Both the position numbers and the translations under genes were made by a program. The notes beneath the pieces are model-generated. The model did not search any database and was not told the origin of the DNA. It worked only from the letters and a program-made list of their open reading frames with translations. Below are positions 13,142 through 20,951 of a DNA stretch of 34,105 nucleotides, piece by piece (positions within the stretch are counted from its first letter, which is position 1; each line of letters begins with the position of its first letter). The stretch is taken from IMG/VR virus record IMGVR_UViG_3300042433_000068, positions 1-34,105 of that record; one strand, 5' to 3'. Source of the stretch: a virus.

Positions 13142-13639
13142 ATGTCGTCGAATACCAAGGCCTTCCCGCCAAACTTCGTGAAAATGTCGGACTATTTTCG
13201 TGCCGACGTCTCCGTCGTCGTGCCAAACGACGTCACGCTCGAAGCGATCATGACGCCCGGCAAGTGGGCGAACAATTGGAAGGAAATGCCAGTGCGCGCC
13301 CGGGTGGAGATCACCCGCGAAGATCTGACGCTCGACGGTACCTTCCGCGTCATCCTGTCTCAGCCCGGCATCGTCAAGCTCCGCGCTATGGGGCACGTCC
13401 ACAACGACGAATCCAATATCCGCAAGGCGACGAATGCCTCGATCCCTGAAGATGGCCGGGATCCGCCGGAAGGCTACCTGGTCAAGCACACGCCGGCGCT
13501 GCAGGGCTATTATGTCAAGCTCAAGGACAACGGCGAAATGATCACCGCCGCCGGGCAGAAGGGGCTTACCAAGGGGCAAGCCACCTCGATCGCCTGGAAC
13601 CACTACGAAATGGCGTCTACGCCGCTGCAGACCGCCTAG
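13142..13639 (+). CDS. hypothetical phage head-region protein, 165 aa
   Basis: A 165-residue protein starting at ATG 13142, nine bases after AGAGG; the open frame further upstream runs through the terminator and is not used. Residues 1-75 include FVKMSDYFRADVSVVVPNDV and a WANNWKEMPVRARVEIT segment with mixed alpha/beta character. The rest is charged and ends with a helix (QATSIAWNHYEMASTPLQTA). It sits between the capsid cluster and tail tubular protein A, so a minor head or head-completion role is plausible. I do not recognise the family. Confidence 0.65.
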   Translation: MSSNTKAFPPNFVKMSDYFRADVSVVVPNDVTLEAIMTPGKWANNWKEMPVRARVEITREDLTLDGTFRVILSQPGIVKLRAMGHVHNDESNIRKATNASIPEDGRDPPEGYLVKHTPALQGYYVKLKDNGEMITAAGQKGLTKGQATSIAWNHYEMASTPLQTA

Positions 13640-13655
13640 CACAAGGAGAAGGCGC

Positions 13656-14285
13656 ATGGTTGACAAGCTTGGGATCTACAATGCCGCCATGCGCTTTCTC
13701 TCGGCGACGCGCCTGTCGTCGCTGACCGAAGACCGAAAGGATCGGCGTGAGCTGGACGCGGTCTATGATCATGCGATCGACTCGATGCTCGAAAAAGGCA
13801 TCTGGAAGTTTGCGCTGCGCACGGTGCTGATGACGCCAGACACCGACATCGAGTCGGCTTTCGGCCCGGCCCATGCTTACCCAAAGCCCGACGACTTCAA
13901 GCGACTGCGCGGCTTCAGCTCCGACGAGTTTTTTGTCCACGAGATCGAAGACTACCGAGAAGAAAACGGGATCTGGTACACGGATCATCACGAGGTCTAT
14001 CTGTCATACGTGTCGAACGGCAACGACTATGGTCGCAACCTGGGTCTCTGGCCGAACCTGTTCGTCGAGGCGGTCGGCGGCTTCATGGCTGAGCTCACCT
14101 GCATCTCGATCAACAAGGATCGAGGCGATCGCAAGGATATCATCAACCTTTCGGCGCGGGCCCTTCGCGACGCCAAGGTGAAAGAGGCGCTCGACGAGCG
14201 CGTGAAACCCAAACCTCCTGGCCGCCTGGTTACTTCCCGCCTGGGCATTGGTCGGGGCATGCGCGCCCGCGGGATCCCGGGATAA
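13656..14285 (+). CDS. tail tubular protein A (adaptor/gatekeeper, T7 gp11-like)
   Basis: A 209-residue protein that forms the ring joining the portal to the tail nozzle. The start (LGIYNAAMRFLSATRLSSLT), then WKFALRTVLMTPD and Y.YPKPDDFKRLRGF-like segments match the tail tubular protein A family ('iN.AL.liGe..l.sl.......a......r..vL....W.FA...'). Length is near T7 gp11 (196 residues). The C-terminus is basic. Followed after 6 nt by tail tubular protein B, the standard order in T7-like tails. Confidence 0.88.
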   Translation: MVDKLGIYNAAMRFLSATRLSSLTEDRKDRRELDAVYDHAIDSMLEKGIWKFALRTVLMTPDTDIESAFGPAHAYPKPDDFKRLRGFSSDEFFVHEIEDYREENGIWYTDHHEVYLSYVSNGNDYGRNLGLWPNLFVEAVGGFMAELTCISINKDRGDRKDIINLSARALRDAKVKEALDERVKPKPPGRLVTSRLGIGRGMRARGIPG

Positions 14286-14291
14286 TCAGCT

Positions 14292-17060
14292 ATGGCTGTA
14301 AAGGTCTATCAGCACGCCCTCAATGTCGGCGTCGCCGATGCTGACAAGCTGCACCGCGTCGACATTGCCCGCATGCGTCTCGCGGCTCAGAAGCAAACAA
14401 ACTGGATGGCGCACGCAACGGGCAAGGGGTTCTTGCGCCCTGGCTTCGAGGATATCGTCGCGTGCAAGGCCGACGGATCGAACGGCGCCGCCGGCATGGC
14501 GCTGCCGTTCTCTGCCGGCGTCGATGACAGTTTCATTCTCGACCTTTCCCCGAACGTGTTGCGCGTCCTCGATTGCGATACCGACACGCTGGTCACCCGG
14601 GCCGCGGTGACGTCGACCGTTGCGAGCGGCGACTTCTCTGCGGCGACCGGGTGGACGCTGGCGTCAACGTCGGGGCAAAGCTCGACCGTCTCAGGCGGCG
14701 AGCTGATCTTGCGAGCTCGCGCCCGGGGTGCAACCGCCTTGGCAAAGCAGCAGGTGACGACGTCGAGCACTGGTGTCGAGCATGCGCTTCGGATCGAGGT
14801 CTCGCGCGGCCCTGTCACCTTCCGCCTTGGCTCGACCGATGGCGGCGCCGAATACCTGCCCAACGGCGTCGAGACTGAGCTTAAGACCGGCTATCACTCG
14901 ATCGCGTTCACTCCGACCGGCTCTTACTGGGTGCAATTCTCCTCGAAGTCCCCGGTCGAGCGCCGCGTCAATAGCTGCACCGTCGAGGCCGCCGGCATTA
15001 TGGAGCTGCCGACGCCCTGGGATCTGGCGGCAATCAAGCGGATCAAGGTAGCTCAGTCGATCGACGTCATGTTCATGAGCTGCCTGGGCGTCAAGCCGCA
15101 GCGGATCGAGCGGCGCGGCGATACCTCTTGGAGCCTCGTCGACTATGCCCCCGACAACGGCCCGTTCCTCGTCGGCAAAACCTCGCTCGCCAAGCTGACG
15201 CCGTCCGTCGTCGAGGGAAATGGCACCCTGACGTCGGATATCCCGTTCTTCACGGCCGGCCATGTCGGGGCTCTGTTCAAGCTCTACCACGACGGGCAAG
15301 TCGTCGAGACGTACCTTGCTGGCGCAAACGAATTCACGCCGGCGATCGACGTCTCTGGTGTCAACGAGTCGAATTACAACGAGCGCGATTTTACCGTTGT
15401 CATTGCCGGCACCTGGGCGGGCACGCTGCGCACCCAGCGCACATTCGAAACCGAAGAGACTGGATATCATGACTTCCGCCGCGAAACCGCGACGGCGACG
15501 ATCGATATCACGGCCAACGCCACCTTCATCAACGATGACAACGAAGACAATTCGGTCGCGAAATATCGCGTTGGGTTTCGCAGCGGCGGATATACCTCGG
15601 GCGAAGCGCAGATCACCATCACCCATGATGGCGGCGGTGGTGAGGGGATTTGCCGCGTCGTCGGCTTCACTTCTGCGACACAAGTCAGCATCGAAGTTCT
15701 CACCCCGTTCAAGGGCAAGTTCGCCACAACCGAATGGCAGGAAGGCGCCTGGTCGAGCGTGCGCGGCTATCCTGCGGCGACGGCGCTCTTCGATGGCCGG
15801 CTGTGGTGGGAAGGGTCTGATGATATCTGGGCGTCCGTCTCTGACGGGTATGACGATATGGATCTGAACTATGACGCCGGCGGCGACGCAGCGGCGCTGG
15901 CCCGCTCGATCGCAGTGGGCGGCCGGAATGATGGCCGCTGGCTTCTGCCGCTTTCGTCGCTGATGCTCGGCACCGACGCCCGCGTCGCAAATGCTCGTGC
16001 ATCTTCCCTCGACGAGATCCTGACGCCTGACAATTTCGGCATCAAGTCGGCCGGCCGGATCGGCGCCGCGACCGTCACCCCCGTCGAGTTGGCCGACGAT
16101 CGCGCAATCTTTGTCGAGCGCGCTGGGACGGATCTCTTTGAAATCACCTGGTCGAGCGAGAAGGGGCGCTATGTCGTCAATCCCTTCTCGAAGCTCAATA
16201 CCGACCTTTTCATCAACGGCGTGCTGCAGCTCGACGTTCAGATCCTGCCGGATCAGCGGATATGGGCGGCGGTCGATGAGGCTGATGCCGTCATGGTGCT
16301 GATCGAGCCGACGCAGGAGGTCATTGCCTTCATTCCGATGGCGCTGAGCGATGGCGACTATATCGAATCGCTCGCCGTGGTTCCTGGCTTTGGGCAAGAT
16401 CGGCTGTACGTTCGCACCGCCCGGCAAGTCGGCGGGTTCACCGCGCGCCGGATCGAGAAGATGGCGCTCGATCGAGAGGCGAAGCCGGGCCCGATCTGCA
16501 AGGTCTGCGATAGCTTCGTCGAGTTCGGCGCCGGCGATGACACGATCAGCGTGCCGCACCTGATCGGCCGCACCGTGTATGGCTGGATGGACGGCGCCCC
16601 GATCACCGACCCGGCGATCACTGATCATGGCGCCGACAATGCGAAGGCGTTCGTCGTGCCGGGCTCTGGCATCGTCACGCTTCCCAGTGTGCCGACCGTG
16701 GGCGGGATCCTCGGGCTGCGCTACGTCGCCGATTTCCAGACGGCTCGCCTGTCCTACGGCGCGCCCGACGCCACGCCCATGCTGACAAACAAAGCCGTTG
16801 CCGGCGTGGGCGTGCTGCTCGCCGACTATTGCCGCTCGGGGGTCAAGTATGGCCCTGACTTCGACAATCTGCAGTCGCTGCCAATCTTGGGTGAGAACGG
16901 CGCCACGGCCGACGAGATTGTTATCGGGCCCGGCGTCGACGAAAGCATGATGAGCGGCGGCTTCCCTATCGGGCTCGACACTCGGCTATGCTTCCGCGCC
17001 ATGTCGCCAAAACCGTGCTCGATCCTCTCGATCGTGCTCGCCATCGAAACCTATGGCTGA
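14292..17060 (+). CDS. tail tubular protein B (nozzle, T7 gp12-like)
   Basis: A 922-residue protein forming the hexameric short-tail nozzle through which DNA is ejected. It begins with the characteristic segment in which the phage 'samples' are described (YQHALNVGVADADKLHRVDI, then LAAQKQTNWMAHATGKGFLRPG). It contains repeated beta-propeller-like blades and signatures such as GYPAATALFDGRLWWEGS (in related proteins 'gyP..v.ff..RL.faGt...p..v..S..gd..df'), followed by DGYDDMDLNYDAGGDAAA. It is longer than T7 gp12 (794). It is tightly linked to TTP-A, and its stop lies 8 nt inside the next gene. Confidence 0.9.
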   Translation: MAVKVYQHALNVGVADADKLHRVDIARMRLAAQKQTNWMAHATGKGFLRPGFEDIVACKADGSNGAAGMALPFSAGVDDSFILDLSPNVLRVLDCDTDTLVTRAAVTSTVASGDFSAATGWTLASTSGQSSTVSGGELILRARARGATALAKQQVTTSSTGVEHALRIEVSRGPVTFRLGSTDGGAEYLPNGVETELKTGYHSIAFTPTGSYWVQFSSKSPVERRVNSCTVEAAGIMELPTPWDLAAIKRIKVAQSIDVMFMSCLGVKPQRIERRGDTSWSLVDYAPDNGPFLVGKTSLAKLTPSVVEGNGTLTSDIPFFTAGHVGALFKLYHDGQVVETYLAGANEFTPAIDVSGVNESNYNERDFTVVIAGTWAGTLRTQRTFETEETGYHDFRRETATATIDITANATFINDDNEDNSVAKYRVGFRSGGYTSGEAQITITHDGGGGEGICRVVGFTSATQVSIEVLTPFKGKFATTEWQEGAWSSVRGYPAATALFDGRLWWEGSDDIWASVSDGYDDMDLNYDAGGDAAALARSIAVGGRNDGRWLLPLSSLMLGTDARVANARASSLDEILTPDNFGIKSAGRIGAATVTPVELADDRAIFVERAGTDLFEITWSSEKGRYVVNPFSKLNTDLFINGVLQLDVQILPDQRIWAAVDEADAVMVLIEPTQEVIAFIPMALSDGDYIESLAVVPGFGQDRLYVRTARQVGGFTARRIEKMALDREAKPGPICKVCDSFVEFGAGDDTISVPHLIGRTVYGWMDGAPITDPAITDHGADNAKAFVVPGSGIVTLPSVPTVGGILGLRYVADFQTARLSYGAPDATPMLTNKAVAGVGVLLADYCRSGVKYGPDFDNLQSLPILGENGATADEIVIGPGVDESMMSGGFPIGLDTRLCFRAMSPKPCSILSIVLAIETYG

Positions 17061-17481
17061 GCTGACGTTTCAGCCTATCGACTGCCGGGCGCTCTCCAAG
17101 CTTCTTGGGGGGCGCCTTGATTTTCCCGTCGTCGGGTATGCCGGCTATGAAGGCGGCGAACTTCGGGGGGTTGGCGGCCTCGCCTGGCACTTCGGCCGGT
17201 GCTGGCTCTTCTTGGGTGCCGTCGATATGGCCCACACTCACCCAGTGGTTGTGGTGCGGTGGGCTCGGCGCATGCTAAGAAAAGCGCAGCAGCTTGGTGA
17301 AGCGCAGGTTTATTGCTGGCGGGACGATCATCCGCGCTCAAGAAAGTTGCTCGAAACTGTCGGTTTTCAACTGATGGGCCTGGAAGATGTCACTCTCTTC
17401 GATGGCTCGATCGCGCAAAAGGAAGTGTGGCTGTGGCAGATCCCATCACCCTCGGAACCGTCGCCGTCGTCGGCGCCATAG
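17053..17481 (+). CDS. GNAT-like acetyltransferase-fold virion-region protein
   Basis: A 142-residue protein overlapping the nozzle gene by 8 nt. Residues 24-60 form a beta-hairpin (VVGYAGYEGGELRGVGGLAW, then RCWLFLGAVD), followed by a helix (MLRKAQQLGE) and RSRKLLETVGFQLMGLE at 95-111, the classical 'S..ll.k.GF' end of a GNAT fold. T7-like phages often carry a GNAT-type or gp13-like protein at this position among internal virion proteins. The acetyl-CoA loop (Q/RxxGxG/A) is not clearly present, so catalysis is uncertain and a structural role is possible. Its end overlaps the next gene by 49 nt. Confidence 0.65.
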   Translation: MAELTFQPIDCRALSKLLGGRLDFPVVGYAGYEGGELRGVGGLAWHFGRCWLFLGAVDMAHTHPVVVVRWARRMLRKAQQLGEAQVYCWRDDHPRSRKLLETVGFQLMGLEDVTLFDGSIAQKEVWLWQIPSPSEPSPSSAP

Positions 17482-17909
17482 CAGCGGCCGGCATCAGCGC
17501 GGCCGGCTCGATCTACGCCGGGCAGAAAAGCAGGGAATCGTCGCAGATCCTGGCGCTTCAAGAAGAGGCTCAGGGGCGCGAAGAATTTGCCGCGGCTCAG
17601 CGCGAAGCTTCAGAGCGGTCTCTTGAGGCAAAGCTGATCCAGTCCCGGCAGCAAGCGATCGCGGCGGCGTCTGGCGGCGGTGGCGGTGCCGACGCGCCAA
17701 CCATCGTCAACATCATGGGCAAGACGGCTCAGCGCGGGGCCTACGGCGTCGAGACTGCAATCTTCGGGGGCGAGTCTCGCCGGCGTGCCGCCTATATCTC
17801 GGCCGACGCCCGGCGCCGCACTGGCGAGAACAATTTCGTCGGCTCTCTCTTCACCGCCGGCGGCACGCTCGCCGGTGGCATCGGCGACTTCGCCCGCATG
17901 TCTGCTTAA
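17433..17909 (+). CDS. internal virion protein (T7 gp14-like)
   Basis: A 158-residue protein. GTG 17433 is chosen because AAGGA lies nine bases upstream; it overlaps the GNAT-like gene by 49 nt in another frame. The N-terminus is hydrophobic and Gly/Ala-rich (ITLGTVAVVGAIAAAGISAA), followed by a coiled coil (about residues 30-85, with QILALQEEAQGREEFAAAQR), a glycine run and a polar tail containing RGAYGVETAIFGGESRRRAA. Size and layout match the smallest T7 ejection protein, which inserts into the outer membrane when DNA enters. Assignment is from layout and gene order rather than motif. Confidence 0.72.
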   Translation: MADPITLGTVAVVGAIAAAGISAAGSIYAGQKSRESSQILALQEEAQGREEFAAAQREASERSLEAKLIQSRQQAIAAASGGGGGADAPTIVNIMGKTAQRGAYGVETAIFGGESRRRAAYISADARRRTGENNFVGSLFTAGGTLAGGIGDFARMSA

Positions 17910-17921
17910 GGGGATCTCAAC

Positions 17922-20900
17922 ATGGCATCGCGTTTCAAAATCCCGGGCGCCGAAAGCGTTTCAGGCCCGGGCAATATGCGGCCCGTCAACGCCCTGGCCG
18001 TCGAAGACACGAGCGGCCTTGAGCGTGGTGTGCAGAACCTGGCGGCCGGCGTCGGTCGAGCGGCCGACTCCATGTTCGCAGTCAGCCAGAAGACGATCGA
18101 GCGGCAGAAGCTGGTCGACGCCACGGCGGCCGAAGCGCGATGGACGAAGGGCTCGATCGATATCGTCAACGAGTTCTCGAATGATGGCGATTACGCCACC
18201 ATGCCAGACCGGGTGAAGGCGAAGTCGAAGGCGCTATACGATGAAGTCGTCGGGATGATCCGCGACCCCGACGCCAAAGAGATCTTTGCGCTGCAGCTCG
18301 ACGCCAAGCGCGCCGGCCTCGATGACAATATCGGCGACTATGCGAACGGGCTTTCTCAGCAGGCCGACCGCGCGTCGTTTGTTACCTCCCTCGACGTCAA
18401 TGCCAGCCTGGCTTCAGATCCGTCGCTCGATGACGCCAGTCGCGCCAAGGTGCTCAATGACACGCTGCAGTCGATCGAGATCGCGCAAGAGACTGGCCTG
18501 ATCACCCCGCTCGAAGCGCAGGAATACAAGCGGCTGAAGATCGACGGCGCCCGCGAACAGCTCGCGATCAACCGGGTGAATCTCGATATTCAGATCGACC
18601 CGCTGCGCGTGCGTCGAGATCTCGGCATTGCCTCGGGCATGGGCGGCGGTGACATTGCCTCGTCGGCGATCGCGGTGAGTGGCGGCGTGCTCGATATCCC
18701 GCTCGACGTCGCCCGGGAAGCTGCGGCTGCACTTGGTGACGGCGCCCTGCCGTCGGATCCGGCGCTCGCCAAGGCCTATCTCAAAGACCCAGAAGTCAAC
18801 GCTCGATACGCCGCCATCGTCATGACTGAGCTGGCCGATCGGTACAATGGGGATCTGACCGCTGCGGTCATCGCCGCGGCGCCGGGTGGTGGACTTGCCA
18901 TTGCCGACGCCTGGGTTAAGAGCGGGCACAACGAGGCTATGTTGCCCGACAAGGTGCGCCAGCATTATCGCAAGGTAATGGAGCGCATGACGCCGGAAAG
19001 CGACCGGCCGGATCTGCCTGTTATCGCCGCTCCCGACGTCAACCTCGCCGATATCGAGGTCGCGGTGCTCGACCGCTTCGAGAAGCTGCAGACCGCATTC
19101 GGCGAACAGGTGCCGGTGATTTCTGGCTTCCGGGATCCCGATCGCAACGCTCAAGCCGGCGGGGCTCAGCGAAGCCAGCATATCGATCGCCGGGCGCTGG
19201 ATCTCGACGTCTCGAAGCTGTCGAAGGAAGAGCGGGTGCGCTTCATCGAAATGGCCTCGGCAATGGGCTTCACCGGGATTGGCGTGTACAAAAATACCGT
19301 GCACCTCGATACCGGCCCGCGTCGCTCGTGGGGGCCTGATCATTCCTCTGGATCCGTGCCGGCGTGGGCGGCCGACGCGATCGAGCGACACAACGCCGGG
19401 GCGATCATCGAGGTCCCGCCGACGCCGACCGGGCTCAACGAGCGATATGCCGGCCTGTCGTTCGATCAGCGGATCAAGCTCGACGCGGCTGCGCGTGCGG
19501 CCGGCGATCAGCAGAGGATGGATCTGAAAGCTGGCATTCAGGTCGCGGTCGACAATGCGCCGGCGGCGATCATGAACGGCGGGGCGTATTCCTCGGATCT
19601 CCCGACGGCCGACGACTTCGTTCAAGCCTACGGCGCCGCCGATGGTATCGAGCGTTACAAGTCGTTCTCGGCTGCCGTCGAGGTCGCCGAAACCGCCTAT
19701 GGCATGCGGACCATGAACGCGAACGATATCGCCGACGTCGTCGAGGCGGCCATGCCTACCTCAACCGGCGACATGGCGGCGATCGAGCAAAAGAAGTTTG
19801 ACGCTATCCAAGCGGCTGCGGCTGCCACGCTCGAAGCCCGCAACAAGGATCCGGTGAGCTACACCCAACAGGTCTTCCCGAACGTCAAGGCGGCCTGGGC
19901 CGACGTCTCGTCGCCTGAACTACTGGCGAATGCGATCACCGTCACGGCCGAAGCTCAGCGTGGCCTGGGCATTGAAACCCCGAAGCTCCTGCCGGCGGCT
20001 GTGGCAGATAGCGCGGCGAAGTCCTTCAACAATGCCGAGTTGCCAGAAGACGAACGGCTCGGCGCCATTATCAGCCTGGTCAGCGCCACAACCGACGATG
20101 CAAACCAGAAGCTGATTTTCGACCAGCTCGTCGCCGCCGGCGTGCCTTCCTTTGCGCAGGGAGCCTTTGCCGCCTATGAGCGGAACGATGGCACGAGCGC
20201 GGGGCTCAACCTCTTCCGTGCTGTGATGGTGGATCCCAGCAAGGTCGCGACTGCCCTGCCCAATGATGTCACGCCGAAGCAAATCGATCAGACCATTCTC
20301 GACGCGGTCTTTGCCGACAACGAGGTCGGAAACGTCATTCATCAGGTCGAGGGTGGAACGGCCGACAATGCGGCCCGGGCAGGGCTCGACGCCACGCTGC
20401 TCAGTCGCGCGGCTCAATGGCGCCTCCTCGACGGATCTGCGACCAATGCCGAAGACGCGGTCAAGAAGGCAACGCGGGATCTCTATGGTGATGTTCGCGT
20501 CGTGACGGGCAAGGGTTTCGGTGGCGGCGCCGGCGTCAAGATCGTGCTGCCGTCCGATGCCGACTCCGCGCCGCTGATGGATGGCTTCAACTCGCTCTTG
20601 CCAGAGGTCTCGGCGGCGGTGACCGCCAACCTCAACGCCGCCGCTGATCCTGGAATGGAACCCTGGCGCGCCAAGATCTACGCGCAAGGCCGGGACAACC
20701 GGGTGAGCACGATCCTGGATGAAGGCTACTTCACCGGCGACGCGCGCAACGGCTTTGTGTTCATCGATCCGAAGACCGGACAGGCAATCCCCGATCAGAA
20801 CGGCGACCCGCTGGTCTTCACTCAAGAGCGCGTTATGCAGGCGGCGGCCTCGACGGCTGCCGATCGAGCTGCAGCGCAGGCGCTTTCCACCGAAGCCGAT

Positions 20901-20951
20901 CCTCTGGCATCGGTCTCGATGGGCGTCCCGATAATGGAGAGTATGCAGTGA
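17922..20951 (+). CDS. large internal virion protein with M15-type peptidase domain and degenerate transglycosylase segment
   Basis: A 1009-residue protein in the ejection-protein slot. Residues about 283-352 (YLKDPEVNARYAAIV, RYNGDLTAAVIAAAPGGG, DAWVKSGHNE..LPDKVRQHYRKVM) follow the C-terminal half of soluble lytic transglycosylases, but AAYNAG has become AAAPGG and the catalytic-Glu half (ES...GLMQ) is absent. Residues about 370-485 form an M15A-like zinc peptidase: VISGFRDPDRNAQAGG, then SQHIDRRALD (His420, Asp427) and VHLD (His461) with SWGP after it. The rest is long helical sequence. It may open peptidoglycan during DNA entry. Its ATG lies 12 nt after the gp14-like stop, and its end overlaps the next ATG (ATG..TGA). 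Confidence 0.82.
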   Translation: MASRFKIPGAESVSGPGNMRPVNALAVEDTSGLERGVQNLAAGVGRAADSMFAVSQKTIERQKLVDATAAEARWTKGSIDIVNEFSNDGDYATMPDRVKAKSKALYDEVVGMIRDPDAKEIFALQLDAKRAGLDDNIGDYANGLSQQADRASFVTSLDVNASLASDPSLDDASRAKVLNDTLQSIEIAQETGLITPLEAQEYKRLKIDGAREQLAINRVNLDIQIDPLRVRRDLGIASGMGGGDIASSAIAVSGGVLDIPLDVAREAAAALGDGALPSDPALAKAYLKDPEVNARYAAIVMTELADRYNGDLTAAVIAAAPGGGLAIADAWVKSGHNEAMLPDKVRQHYRKVMERMTPESDRPDLPVIAAPDVNLADIEVAVLDRFEKLQTAFGEQVPVISGFRDPDRNAQAGGAQRSQHIDRRALDLDVSKLSKEERVRFIEMASAMGFTGIGVYKNTVHLDTGPRRSWGPDHSSGSVPAWAADAIERHNAGAIIEVPPTPTGLNERYAGLSFDQRIKLDAAARAAGDQQRMDLKAGIQVAVDNAPAAIMNGGAYSSDLPTADDFVQAYGAADGIERYKSFSAAVEVAETAYGMRTMNANDIADVVEAAMPTSTGDMAAIEQKKFDAIQAAAAATLEARNKDPVSYTQQVFPNVKAAWADVSSPELLANAITVTAEAQRGLGIETPKLLPAAVADSAAKSFNNAELPEDERLGAIISLVSATTDDANQKLIFDQLVAAGVPSFAQGAFAAYERNDGTSAGLNLFRAVMVDPSKVATALPNDVTPKQIDQTILDAVFADNEVGNVIHQVEGGTADNAARAGLDATLLSRAAQWRLLDGSATNAEDAVKKATRDLYGDVRVVTGKGFGGGAGVKIVLPSDADSAPLMDGFNSLLPEVSAAVTANLNAAADPGMEPWRAKIYAQGRDNRVSTILDEGYFTGDARNGFVFIDPKTGQAIPDQNGDPLVFTQERVMQAAASTAADRAAAQALSTEADPLASVSMGVPIMESMQ

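Noticed and set aside
11876-13639. Diversity-generating retroelement, suggested by the BPP-1-like head genes
   Set aside because: No reverse transcriptase, template repeat or variable repeat is visible in the window.
14691-16628. Antisense open frame of 645 codons opposite tail tubular protein B
   Set aside because: Same GC-bias shadow; no ribosome site or recognisable motif.
17313-17432. Upstream extension of the gp14-like gene to an earlier start
   Set aside because: It would increase overlap with the GNAT-like gene to about 170 nt; the GTG at 17433 has a well-spaced AAGGA site.
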